Positions 28,373-38,487 of a DNA stretch of 64,000 nt are shown here, in pieces. Source of the DNA: Chrysophaeum taylorii (lineage: Eukaryota; Sar; Pelagophyceae; Pelagomonadales; Pelagomonadaceae); the NCBI GenBank assembly GCA_029834535.1, contig JAQMWT010000038.1:1-64000 (forward strand), given 5' to 3'. Positions within the stretch are counted from its first letter, which is position 1; every line of letters starts with the position of its first letter. Position numbers and translations under genes: made by a program. The notes under the pieces are model-generated. The model was not told the DNA's origin and ran no database searches. It saw only the letters and a list, made by a program, of their open reading frames with translations.

Positions 28373-30289
28373 TTAAGAGGGGGCTTGGATGAGGAGGGGG
28401 GAATCGTGCTCGGCGTCAGCAAGGTGGGGTCTCGATTCGGGGAGGAGGTGGTCGGGTTTGAGAACGCCCGTCTTGCCGCAGGTGGCGTCGCGGCAGTGGG
28501 TGTGCACAATGATCTCGCCATTTCCCTGGAGCGGAGCGTAGACCGCGTCGCACAGGAGCCACTCGGCCGCCGCGTCGTCCCACTCGATCCGAAAGGGTTC
28601 GCCGCAGACGCGGCAGTTTGGGGGGGACGAGTCGGCGGGGACCAGAACCTTCCGGCGGTCATCCTCGACCTCCGGGATCACAACCTCCTCGACGGGGAGG
28701 TTTTCGGGGGAAAACCCGAGGAGGAGATCTTCGAGGGCCGTCCATTGAGACGAGGTCGGGAACCAAGCCCTCGCCGTCGTGCCGCGCGCCCGGTCGCTCT
28801 TCTCGCGGTTCTTCCGGAACACGACGTCCATGTGCGCCTGGAGCTCCCTGTCTGTGGCGAATCGCAGCGCGTCCTCCTTGCACTGGACGTTTAGGGCTCG
28901 ATAGAGCGCGTCGACCGCGCGCCCGTCTATTTGCGGGCTAGTCAGGGCCTCCGGGCCCACGTCTCCGACGACCGGAACGGCCCGCGGGACGGCCGCGAGA
29001 AGTTTCTGGGCGAGCGCGAGGTCCCTCGGCTCTGTCGCGAGCTTGGCAGAAACGCGTCGCGACACGTCCGCGGCCGACGCCTCGTTCCGGTTGCCCTCGC
29101 GACGACGGAGGAGAGTCTTCAGATGCGCGGCCACGTCCTTGGCGCACTTGGCGAGCGCGGGACTCACCGAGGCGGGGGCTGCGCCGCGCCGCGCCGCCGC
29201 CGCGCGCGCCTCGAGCGACGCGACCAGCCGCTTCCCGTGCTCCGCCAACGCCTCGGTCGGCGCGTCCTGCTCGGGGCCCGGGCCCACGGCCCCCGGCCAC
29301 TCGGCGAGCTTGGCCTTAGCCTCGGAGATCACCTGCTCGTACAGCGACGGCTCGCTCGCCCGCAGCTCCTCGAGACTCATCGGCGACTCCTCGTTCAGCT
29401 GCGCCTGGAGCCGGGCCAGGATGCCGCGCGCGGCCGCGACCGTCGCGTCGTCCTCCACGCGCGCGCGCTTCGGGATCGGCCCGCGACCCTCCATCGCGGC
29501 TGGTCTCCGGGCCGACGCCGGCGCCTGCGACGGCACCGCCACCTTCAGCCGCTGCCGCCGCCGCTGCTGCTGCTGCTGCTGCTGGAACTGCGCGTACGAA
29601 CCCTGCGACTCTTGCGGCTGCTGCTGCTGCTGCTGCTGCGGCTGCTGCTGCTGCTGCTGTTGCCTGGGCGGCGCCCGGGCCGCCGGCCGGACGACGGGCG
29701 TCGGCCGTACGATGGGCGCGGGCCGCACGATCGGCGCCGGCCGCGGCGGAGGCCGTCGCGCCGGCGGCGCCACCGGCGCCGGCGCCGGCGGCGCGGGCTG
29801 CCACGCCGGAACCGCCGCCGCCGGCTGCGGAAGCGCCTTGGGCTTCTGCTGCTGCTGCTGCATCATGGCGATGTGCCAGGGCGCCACCACGGCGTTGAGG
29901 GCCTCGAGGTGCTCGATGAAGAGGGCCCGCTCGTGCCAGGTCGTCAGCAGCTTGTGCATCTTCATCTTCTGCTGATCCGACACCGCCGCGAACGAAATTT
30001 CAAAGGCTGCCACGAGCCGCAGCCCCAGCAACAACTGGAATTCCCGCCCCACGTGCTTGGCGATCGAGTCGATCGCGTACAACAAAGGCAGCCGCCGCCC
30101 CGCGGCCGTCTCCGGGGACGTCAGAATGTCCAACACCAAGTCCGCCATGCGCCGTGCCAAAACGGCGCCTCCCAGCGACAGCCCCAACCGCGCCGCCTCC
30201 GTCAGCTGGTGGATCACTTCCACGGCGGGGTACTCCCCGAGCCGATCGATCAGCAAAGCCCACCGCTGCATCTGCTGCTCGGCCTCCAT
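28373..30289 (-). CDS. PCF11: PCF11-like mRNA cleavage and termination factor
   Basis: PCF11 binds the RNA polymerase II C-terminal domain and acts in pre-mRNA 3'-end cleavage and transcription termination. The 638-residue protein begins with a CTD-interacting domain (about 1-135: LPLLYAIDSIAKHVGREFQ is the family's YLIDSIxKNVG motif). A Pro-rich and poly-Gln linker (about 140-250) is encoded by long CAG/CTG runs. The C-terminus (about 560-620) has the PCF11 zinc-binding region: CRVCGEPFRIEWDDAAAEWL, then HTHCRDATC. The order CID - linker - zinc finger is that of the family. The Gln runs are probably length-variable. Confidence 0.85.
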   Translation of the reverse strand: MEAEQQMQRWALLIDRLGEYPAVEVIHQLTEAARLGLSLGGAVLARRMADLVLDILTSPETAAGRRLPLLYAIDSIAKHVGREFQLLLGLRLVAAFEISFAAVSDQQKMKMHKLLTTWHERALFIEHLEALNAVVAPWHIAMMQQQQQKPKALPQPAAAVPAWQPAPPAPAPVAPPARRPPPRPAPIVRPAPIVRPTPVVRPAARAPPRQQQQQQQPQQQQQQQPQESQGSYAQFQQQQQQQRRRQRLKVAVPSQAPASARRPAAMEGRGPIPKRARVEDDATVAAARGILARLQAQLNEESPMSLEELRASEPSLYEQVISEAKAKLAEWPGAVGPGPEQDAPTEALAEHGKRLVASLEARAAAARRGAAPASVSPALAKCAKDVAAHLKTLLRRREGNRNEASAADVSRRVSAKLATEPRDLALAQKLLAAVPRAVPVVGDVGPEALTSPQIDGRAVDALYRALNVQCKEDALRFATDRELQAHMDVVFRKNREKSDRARGTTARAWFPTSSQWTALEDLLLGFSPENLPVEEVVIPEVEDDRRKVLVPADSSPPNCRVCGEPFRIEWDDAAAEWLLCDAVYAPLQGNGEIIVHTHCRDATCGKTGVLKPDHLLPESRPHLADAEHDSPLLIQAPS

Positions 30290-30811
30290 CGCCGAGCCGT
30301 TTGTCGAGAGAGACCTCCTTGACTAAAGGGCTATTGTTATCAACTCCTACCTTCTCTACCCGTACAAGTTCGTTGGAAGAAAAGAAAGAAGACGACGACG
30401 ACCAAGTTGCCGCCGCCGACACGCAAGTTGTGCTTGAACCCGCGAGGGGATCGATCACCAGGAACCGTGCCGCCCCCGCCGCCGCCCCTTATAGTGAGTG
30501 GGCACGTCGACGACACGCGACGACCTGTTCTTCTTCTCTCAGGGAATCGAACAATTTCGAAACCCTTAGAGTGAAGCCACGTCAGCACTCACAGCGCCCG
30601 AAAAACGATCTATCGACGGGTTTCGGTGCTGCTCGCTCGGATGCCTGAGACTGTGGGGTCCTCTCGCAAACAACCGAAGCCTTTTAGTAGTAGTAGTAGT
30701 GGTGGTAGTAGTTTGACAATCCCGACACGAGGATTCCGTACTTCACATCGGTTGGCTACGACTGTCGGTGCGGTATGACCGCCGTCTGAAGTTCGGGGAG
30801 GAAGTGGCGCA
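30290..30811. other. Intergenic stretch upstream of PCF11
   Basis: Contains a (TAG)n run near 30687-30713 and short frames only. No gene is supported. Confidence 0.5.
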
Positions 30812-31302
30812 CTACTGGGCGCGTTCCCAGCGCCAAAAACAAATAACGATCCCCCTTGACATGTGGCGCCCAGAGGCTGTCGGGGGGGAGGTGTTGACGT
30901 TCAGATTGCTGTGTGCCAGTCGAGGCCACCGCCGATCATCAAGTGGGTGGTCGTTTTCTTCTTTCTGGTAGCAGTGGCCTCGTGCGTTGCGACCACGGCG
31001 GGGTTGTTGTTGGACACGCCTCGTTCGCACAGAACCGCCGGTAGCACTAGTTGTCCCACACTCCCTGAGGTCCTGGTGAAAGTTAGTTGCCTTGGTCGTC
31101 GCGCCGAGAATGGCTATCATGCACAAGGACGCACGGGGCGTGCCGGCGATGAGGCGCTGGGCGTAGTCGACGACCGTCCGCTCGTAGACGGGGACGACCA
31201 ACGGTTGCCGCGAACTTGACGAACGTCTCGAGTGCCGCGAGGCTTGACCCCGTCGCCGACCTTTTCCGACTCCGGATAAGACGCCGCATCGTCGCCGTAC
31301 AC
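30812..31302 (-). pseudogene. Frame-broken gene fragment, possibly thioredoxin-fold
   Basis: Three minus-strand frames read consecutively as protein-like sequence: VYGDDAASYPESEKVGDGVK, then SLAALETFVKFAATV, then VVPVYERTVVDYAQRLIAG. The joined pattern is vaguely like a non-catalytic thioredoxin-like domain of protein disulfide isomerases, with no CxxC visible. The frame breaks and lack of ends suggest a remnant. Low certainty. Confidence 0.25.
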
Positions 31303-31363
31303 CTTTTTTTGCGACCCCGATCTCTTTCAGCCCACGCGAATATAATTGCCCGCCGCCGGCAGC

Positions 31364-31773
31364 CTAGTCGTCGTCATCTTGGACGTCCCCAAGGCGCCCC
31401 TTGCAGCCCGGCACCACCAGGGCAGCGACTGGCTCCAGCTCGGGCTCCTGTTCTTCCGCGGCACGAATGATGGCCTCGATAATGTCCAAGTAATCTTCGT
31501 CATCTCCTCGTAGGCGCGAAACGAACGCAGCTCGGGACGCTGCTCGCAGACCGCCCTCAACGCCGCCGCCACCACCAAAATGCCGCACGCCCGCCGCCGC
31601 TTGACGAGAGAGTTCTTCTCGGCCTGCGTCGCCACCCTGGGCGCCGCGAGGCGCGCAAATGCAACCGACGCCGTGTTCACTTTCTGAAGTGCGACACTAC
31701 TGGAAGGAAGGGCAACACTCGAAGAGAAGAACCTTGGTTGGTCGGTCGGTCGGTCGCCAACCTTGTTGTTCAT
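31364..31773 (-). CDS. Hypothetical protein with one frame break
   Basis: The frame from 31773 (MNNKVGDRPTDQP) contains a helical segment, EKNSLVKRRRACGILVVAAA, and continues to about 31490. There a second frame takes over with EDYLDIIEAIIRAAEEQEPE and ends QDDDD. The acidic helical tail looks real, but the family is not recognised. It may belong with the fragment downstream. Confidence 0.3.
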
Positions 31774-31944
31774 TTAAGCGCCAGTTCTTCTTCTTCTTCT
31801 TATTATTATAAGCGCGCGCGGAGCGACGACATAATAAGTGCATACAAAAATATGCTATTATGATGCAAATAGAGTTCGCTTTTAAAAAATTCGGGTCCCT
31901 ATGTTGAAGTCTTAGCTGGAAGCGCAAGGTAGGCCATACATAAT

Positions 31945-33324
31945 ATGGGCAGCGGTGCCTCTTCGAGTTGTCGCTCGTCCGAGTCCGAGAAGAGTGCAGT
32001 GATGCGCGCCGTGATCGCCGAGTACGAGAAACATCGCGGCGACTACGTAGCGGCCTACAACGCAATGGCGGCGCGGGCGTTTGCACCGAGGGCGCGGGTC
32101 GAGTGCGAGGGTGCTGCGTCAATCGTGGAAAAGTTCGCTATCCTGTCGAAAGAGGCGAGAGTCGCGTTTTTCGAAGCAACAGCCGTGGGTGCGGGCGAGG
32201 AGGTTATAGCACTGGGCACCGCCGAGCAGTGCCGCCAGGCGTTGGATGCCGGGGCGACGCAAGCGTTCGCGCGGCCGTTGCGGTCGCGGCACTGTCGGCA
32301 GATCTTCCGGCTGCCCGGCGAGGACGAGGAAGACCCGATTCTTGACGTTTGGGAATTGGAAATGCTCGATGTTCGGGGTACTACCAGAAGGCCGTGCGAC
32401 CTCGCGCCCGGGCGAACGCTCCTGACGTTTTTGCCGAGCCTCGCGCTCAAAAAATCGAGGAATCTGCTCCGGCTGCTCGAGTATTACGCCAACGTTCTCC
32501 CTCTTCTCGCGATTTGCGTCGAGAGCCGCGAAGAGATGGCCACCTGGGATCTTCCCTTTCTTCTCTCGGACGTGTCTCTGGGATTTTGCGGAAAGTACGT
32601 CGGAGTTCGAAAAGACGGACCAAACTTCGGAATATTCTGGCTCGACGCAGACCGCACGATTTTACGATACCACCACCACTACCACCAAGGTGAGGATGAC
32701 GTCGACCACGATCTTCTTGAGGCGGCCTATCTGACGACGGCAACTTGCTCTGGGAGAGCCGTCGCCGCGCTAAGCGCCGCGCGCTACGTCAACTTGTTCT
32801 CGCCATCCTTCATCGAAAGGTGCGTTCAAACGGAAGATGGACTCAAACAAAAGGCACGTCAGCATGCGCGCACCACCCTCCACATAAAGGGCTATGACAC
32901 GATTGATTCTGAGGCAGACCGCGCCGCTTTCGCCCTGGTTGTCGAAGATTCGACGCCGTCGGCGGACTACATGGTCCGAAGAGTTCTGTGGCTGGGCCAT
33001 GCCGTCGCGTACGCGAAAAACGGACAAGCGGCCTGGACTTTGCTCGAAATGTCCAAAAAAACACGCGTCAATTTGGTCATCTCCGACATTTACATGCCCA
33101 AAATGGACGGCATGAAACTCCTCCACAAGATCAAAAACTGCCCAAACCTCAAACACCTCGCCGTCGTCATCATCACGGGCCTCGATCCACACGACAACGA
33201 CGGCGGAAAAAAAAGCATCCATAGAACCTGCAAAGTAATCGGCGCTTCCGCCGTCCTCAAGAAACCGTGCGATTCCAGCGTCCTCCGCCACACCATACAA
33301 CAAGCCCTCCTCCAATCACCATGA
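31945..33324 (+). CDS. Redoxin-like / response-regulator receiver fusion, probably N-myristoylated
   Basis: The 459-residue protein starts MGSGASSSCR, a good N-myristoylation signal (Gly2, small residue at 6), suggesting membrane attachment. Residues about 155-270 resemble a peroxiredoxin/redoxin fold (GRTLLTFLPSLALKK, WDLPFLLSDVSLGFCGKYVG, GPNFGIFWLDADRTILRY). The peroxidatic Cys context is not the standard PxxxTxxC, so activity is doubtful. Residues about 328-455 are a complete receiver domain: E334/D335, phosphoacceptor D381 in VISDIYMPKMDGM, T411 in VVIITG, and K440 before Pro. Receiver domains take phosphate from histidine kinases, and none lies nearby. Residues 85-112 may be a second degenerate receiver tail. 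I infer a membrane-linked signalling output responsive to redox state. Confidence 0.7.
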   Translation: MGSGASSSCRSSESEKSAVMRAVIAEYEKHRGDYVAAYNAMAARAFAPRARVECEGAASIVEKFAILSKEARVAFFEATAVGAGEEVIALGTAEQCRQALDAGATQAFARPLRSRHCRQIFRLPGEDEEDPILDVWELEMLDVRGTTRRPCDLAPGRTLLTFLPSLALKKSRNLLRLLEYYANVLPLLAICVESREEMATWDLPFLLSDVSLGFCGKYVGVRKDGPNFGIFWLDADRTILRYHHHYHQGEDDVDHDLLEAAYLTTATCSGRAVAALSAARYVNLFSPSFIERCVQTEDGLKQKARQHARTTLHIKGYDTIDSEADRAAFALVVEDSTPSADYMVRRVLWLGHAVAYAKNGQAAWTLLEMSKKTRVNLVISDIYMPKMDGMKLLHKIKNCPNLKHLAVVIITGLDPHDNDGGKKSIHRTCKVIGASAVLKKPCDSSVLRHTIQQALLQSP

Positions 33325-33930
33325 CCTTGTGGTTTATTTTTATTTTTTTGTACCGCATGATTCGTGGCGGCTCCAATTGGTTGGTTTTTCGTCCATGGCC
33401 CATCCGTGCCACCCGTCAAGTATATAACAGCATGAGTAAACTTCCTCCTTGCCGCATGCGAAGCAGCCCTATGTGATTTGTTGGTTGGTTGGTTGGTTGC
33501 CTCGGGTTTGTTTGTGCAGCGTCGTCTGTACTGGGTAGGACTTCTCTTCATAGAGCGTGTCGTCGTCTCGAGCTCGGGGGAGTACTTTCTTTCTTGACGC
33601 AGCGAGCTCACGATGTTCAGGGCCGACGAGCTGCTCGCGGCCGCCCATACTAGTCCGCGGGGGGGCTAATTTTCAGAACCGACGACCGGCGAGTGTCTAG
33701 GCTATGAGGATATGTCGATGTCTTGCGCCGCGTGCGGCGTCTCCCAAGAAACGAAACGAAACGGAACGAAACGAAACGAAACGAAACGAAACGATTTCGG
33801 TGTCACCGATATTATCTTGTCAGAAGCGAAGCTTGTCCGATGGCCACGAGGATTATGACTGCATTTTCCACCACCCAGGTGGCCGGCCATCGATGCCAAA
33901 CGTGTGGCTGCGCGGCCTTCGATGTCCTGT
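33325..33930. other. Intergenic stretch with a (GAAAC)n microsatellite
   Basis: Contains TTGG repeats near 33480-33497 and a GAAAC/GAACG tandem run near 33750-33795. Short frames only; no gene is supported. Confidence 0.55.
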
Positions 33931-34924
33931 TGCTGGTACTTGGATCCGAGAAAAGATCTCGCGGATGTCACTGCCGCAGATATTTATTCAGCCCTTGAAA
34001 CACCAATTCTGTCACGTCGGATGGTGGTTACATGCACGTCGCGCATGTTTCCGTAATGCTCTCCGCACGAAACGACTGACGGAACAATGACTTCTCGTGT
34101 GTGTTGGGAAACATTCTGGCGAGCATAAACTGCGGCAATGCTGAGGTGGTGCTACCACTCGACGATGGATTTGTCGGCCGTGCTCGCCATACATGGCGTG
34201 CAGCACCGCGGTGTCTACGAGAGCTATACGAGACTACTAGGTGAGACAACCCGCGAACTTTTGGAATCTCGTGACGCTGGCAGTTGTGGTGCACTTTAGC
34301 GTCCGTTGTCGCGTATCCAACAACGAAGACGAAGGCCTCCTGGCAGGATCGCCGAATGGAGAGAGTTCCTGGTGTCTTTCTCGAAAAGGTGCGTCCAACG
34401 TGCGCCTCATCGCTCGCAAATACCGACTGACAAAGCGGTCTTCGAGAGGATAGTGAGTGGCGCCGACAGCCATCGGGCATTAAATTTGCGCGTTCGTGGT
34501 TGCGATTGCAATCACGACCGACCATCTTTGAAGACGTCTCCGCTCATCGCACTCTCGATATTTTGACAGTTCATATCCTCGATGGCAACTACATGCCTAT
34601 TGGTGTTTCGGCGGAGCACCCCGAGAGATGTGAACGAAAGTCTCAAGCAGCGTACGCCGGGCCTAGCTGCAGCCCCCTTGTTGTTGCTGCCGAGATTGCA
34701 ATCTTTAGGTGTATTGTCGTCGGCGTCTCCAACAGCAATGTTGAATTCTGGTTTTGTTTTGGGAGCGTTGAAGTTAGCTCCTTCAACAACGCAAACTCTA
34801 AAAAAGTCTCAACTTCAATGTAACCCTTTATACTTTTTTTAACTGAGGGTGAGGGTAAAAAACTACTACTTGCAGCTCGCAACGGGAGAAGCTCCAAGAA
34901 GAGGATCTCTGCATAGACTCCACC

Positions 34925-35626
34925 TCACATGATACCAGTCCTCTTTACCTCCACGCCCTCCAAGTTTATGGTGCATACCACCCCAACTGCAGTCCTCATT
35001 CTGCCGAGTGCACCAGCCTCCGGCACACCCTTATGCCCTTCTACCATGTAGCTAATCCTCTGACCCCCGCCACTTCCACTCTGCGTCCGCTCTGCCCTTA
35101 GCGTTTGAGTTTGCTCTTTCACCCCAAGTCCCGTAGTTGCAAGCGCACTCACGCTCTGAAGGGCGCTGCGGGTTAATATGGGAATCTCGTCGATGATGAT
35201 GACATCTGCTGAAGCGAGCCAGAGCCAGCGTTCACTACTTGCGCGTGAGCTTGGCCTGTTCGAAGAAAGAAACCGGCATTGTGCCATCCGATGAGCCGGG
35301 CTGCCTTTGCGCTCGATGCCGTAAGTAGGTAGTTGAACCCACGAGTTCGAGCGCGACGAGTCGGATTAGCAAGGACTTTCACCGCCGAGAAAGACGACGA
35401 GTTGCTTGTCGCCGGCCTGGCGCAGTAGGTCGTATGCGTCGATTCTTTTTTGTTTGAGCTCCCAGACAATTCGGACGACAGAATTGTGAGGGTCGTGTGT
35501 GCCGTCATGCCAGTTGACGACGTCGGAGTCGTTCACGACGATGTCCGGCGGATCCGGACGGGGGTCTTCTTTACCGCGCGAGGCACGGGTCTCTTCCGCG
35601 AGGCGGTGCGTATCTGAGCTGTCCAT
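34925..35626 (-). pseudogene. Helitron/PIF1 helicase core fragments
   Basis: Overlapping minus-strand frames encode AYDLLRQAGDKQLVVFLGGE (pre-Walker A, with the GKS/T lost), LLTASSAKAARLIGW, and ASADVIIIDEIPILTRSAL (Walker B, IIIDE). The order fits a single ancestral helicase. The C-terminal motifs V and VI are missing here but are the very part found in the repeat arrays at both ends of the window. Confidence 0.6.
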
Positions 35627-36148
35627 GTCGTCCGGGTCGACTGTCCAGGTATGGCTGGCGTCCTTGGAGTGTTGGGCGTCGTTTTAGTCGCAGTCCATCA
35701 TGTCCATGATTTGCTCGAACGTTGTTGACTGGCCTGCGACCATCTTCTCTACTCGCTCGAGCGAGAAGAGCCGTCGCTCCCTTTTTTGGCGAAGGCGCGC
35801 TTGTTCGCCGTTGCCGGGCACGAGACCTCGAAGAGCACACTCTTCTCGCAATGAGCAGCCAGTCGGGTTCGTGCTCGGCGATGAAGCTTGATGGAGTTTC
35901 GTCGCGCTGTTTTGAACACGAAACCCCCCCCCCGTAGTACGTAATTTCGAAGTCGGGGGGGGCGTTGGCTGCTTGGTTGACGTTTTTTGACTTTTCGATC
36001 ATATGCCGTCCGAGTACGGCGAAAAGCGATCGTCATGGCTTTGGTCGTCCGTCCTCGTTAGGGATGCGTCCGAGCGCCCGGCGTCGCATGCCCGATTGTG
36101 TAGTCGAAAGGCGTTTGACGCCGGTGCTGCAGCTGTGGAATTTGAAAC

Positions 36149-36500
36149 CTAGAAGACGAGAGACTGCGCTGCCCGTTCAGAAACCGTTGCTGACTGGACG
36201 TGCCGGTCCGACGTCGGGGGTAGGGCTTCGGTGTCGCTGACGGTGGCATGGGGCTTGGCCTTCGTAGCGTACTTGGGAATGTAAACGAGAAAATCGCTGG
36301 TGGTGCAGAGTTTTATTACGTTCACTTTGGCTCCCCAGGCAACGAGCCAGAGCGGGAGGATGTACGGTGATATTCGCTCGCGCGTCTGCACTTTGATGAC
36401 GAAGACGAAGCTGTAAAGGAGGGATGGTCTTCTTGGCGATACTGTGTGCGTTCGATGATGCCGATGGATGATTTGTTGGTGCCTTTCGCGAGGAACGTGT
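36149..36500 (-). pseudogene. Helitron Rep-side conserved segment
   Basis: The minus-strand frame contains LVAWGAKVNVIKLCTTSDF directly followed by LVYIPKYATKAKPHATVSD. This matches the W-x-A-x-V-D-I...V-L-x-Y-I-A-K-Y-x-S-K region between the Rep and helicase domains of Helitron proteins. Sequence on both sides is frame-broken. Confidence 0.6.
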
Positions 36501-38487
36501 CTCTGAAGCTTGCATCCAGCGGAAGTGGTAGTGACGAGTCGCCTCGACGGGCCGCTCGCCGAAATGGGCGCCGTTATGGCATCTTTCATGTCGCTCCAGC
36601 CGAACTCATTTGCAGTAAACATCAGCCGTATTCTTGGGCCGTGGCGATGAGGTCGATGAAGGCATCCCTCCAGTACAGCGATCCGCCCACTACCTTTGAG
36701 GAGACACCGCCGCTGAAGGACTCGTTGGGAGCGACCTGTATGCCGCGATGGGTTTGCGCAAGCATGGTGCGCGAAGGTGCAGTCGTCTTTCTTCTGTTTC
36801 CAGCCACCTCCACGTCGATAGTACAGTGTAGTGTGCATGCGAATTTCGATTGTGGCCCGGCCGTTTTTTTCTCCTCTCGCGACGATATTTTTTGTTCGTG
36901 ATGACTGAACTTGCGTCGTCCGCCATTTTGATCAATCACGCAGAGAGCATGCCGTTCACGCAGAGTGAGGTTGGCCATTTGGTGCGGAATGGTGGTATTG
37001 CCGAGGCTGAAATCGGCGGTGTCACCGTTGGCGTCGTTTGGAGTTTGACCCTCGAAGAGATCTTATCTCGTCGGATCGTGGATTGTTCCCCGATGGCACT
37101 GGCCGCAGAAGACGTCTTTCACATGCAGGTTATGCTTACGAGCGAGGGCGTAGATGAACGGGTTAAACACTCGCCACGCACGACAGTCACTGCGTTTAGG
37201 GATCTTCTTGGTGCTTCTCGTACTAAAGGAAGTTTGTTTCGACGTGGATACTCGAGCGCGCCGCAGTTGAAGGAGACACGGAAGGGCTTCTTCGCACGTA
37301 TAGTTTCGCCGTAGTTGGCGAGTTTCGTCCATCCATGGCGATCGATACAGCTCAGATGAGTCTTTCCATGATGCGTATCGTGGTCGGCGTCGACGAGGTC
37401 TCGCCTAGAATGTGCATCGATGATGCGAAGTACGCCGCCCGAGCTAAAACGCGTCCCTGGCGCTAGGTTCCAGGTCGTTGCGATGATCGAATAGGTCGAC
37501 GACGTCTTCGACGGTCGTTGAAGAGCCTAGTAGCGATTTGATGTTGCCGCAAGGACCGCCGTAGACGAGCGTCAGCGTCGTTGTCGCTTTCAAGAAGGTC
37601 CTGTCGAGCGGAACGCGGTTTCGTCCCTTCTCATACGAAGTGCCTGGCCCACGTAGTAGTACTTGAGATTGTTGAGCACAGCTTGTCCGATTTCGCGACG
37701 TTAGTTGGAACGACGACGTCGCACATCTTCGCGACGGCGTACGAATATAGTATGTTCGTGAAGGCGTCAGAATGCTCTGGTCCCAGGTAGGAGCGATGAC
37801 CGTCGCGATGGTACCAGCACGCCAGTTGGCCCTCGCGCTCGTGTAGGTCTGTCCTAGAGTGAACGTCCTTGAGACGTGGGAAGGCGACATTCTGACAGTG
37901 CCCGGCGATGAGGACTGGCTTCGAGCGCGTTGGGTGCAGCAACGGCGTACGGGGGGTTCGTATATTACGGCGCAGGCTGGGGCACGTACTTTCGCACGGT
38001 GGAAGTTGGACGGGTTCCTCGTTTTAATGTTTTCCTTGTTGGCCACCGGCTGCTTGCTGTTCGAGAATCTTTCGGAGTTCGGTTAGGTTAGCAATCGTGG
38101 GAACCAAGTCAGCGATGGCGTGATGTCGCAGGCAAATTTTATATTTCTTGGCAAGCAAGAGAAATGTTTGTTACCACGAAGCGTTCTGATACGTCGACGG
38201 ATTGCAGTGCGCGACTTGTTGACGTCGATGCGTCTTTGCTCGGACGTCGTCGGCGCTGCCGTATTTGCCCATTCTCGATCAGAATGATGAGGTACGTGGG
38301 GTTGTTGTCAGCGGAGAAAGCGTTGTGTTGTTGTCGTGCGAGCTCCAAGAAGACAAACGCGCGGAGCCGTTTCTTTGCTTCTTGATGCAACGCGTCCGAG
38401 AATTTATAAATTTCGTGCCGTCATGATATTTTCAAAGATCTTCTTCTTCAAAACTCTCAAGCTCTTACCGCACCCTTACCCCAATTT

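Larger units (their letters stand above)
34000..38400 (-). mobile_element. Decayed Helitron (RepHel) element
   Basis: The region is visibly less GC-rich than its flanks and has only short frames in all phases. Read on the minus strand from high to low coordinates, it shows Helitron segments in order. Near 36340 is WGAKVNVIKLCTTSDFLVYIPKYATKA, matching the family's WgaNvDiqpV..avlnYiaKYasKae (shown in full at its own entry). Near 35870 is HEPDWLLI. Near 35400 is RIDAYDLLRQAGDKQLVVFL (start of the helicase). Near 35330 is FNYLLTASSAKAARLIG (motif Ia region), and near 35190 DVIIIDEIPILTRSAL (Walker B). All are separated by frame breaks. The Walker A lysine is not intact. Boundaries are approximate, and no terminal CTRR hairpin was confirmed. 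Confidence 0.65.

Noticed and set aside
28931-30322. 463-codon plus-strand frame, rich in Arg and Leu, opposite PCF11
   Set aside because: It is the complement of the poly-Gln and Pro/Ala-rich coding sequence. PCF11 on the minus strand has recognisable domains at both ends.
36850-37314. 154-codon plus-strand frame in the Helitron region as a real gene
   Set aside because: No family is recognised and the opposite strand carries Helitron segments in order on both sides. A chance open frame is more likely, though not proven.
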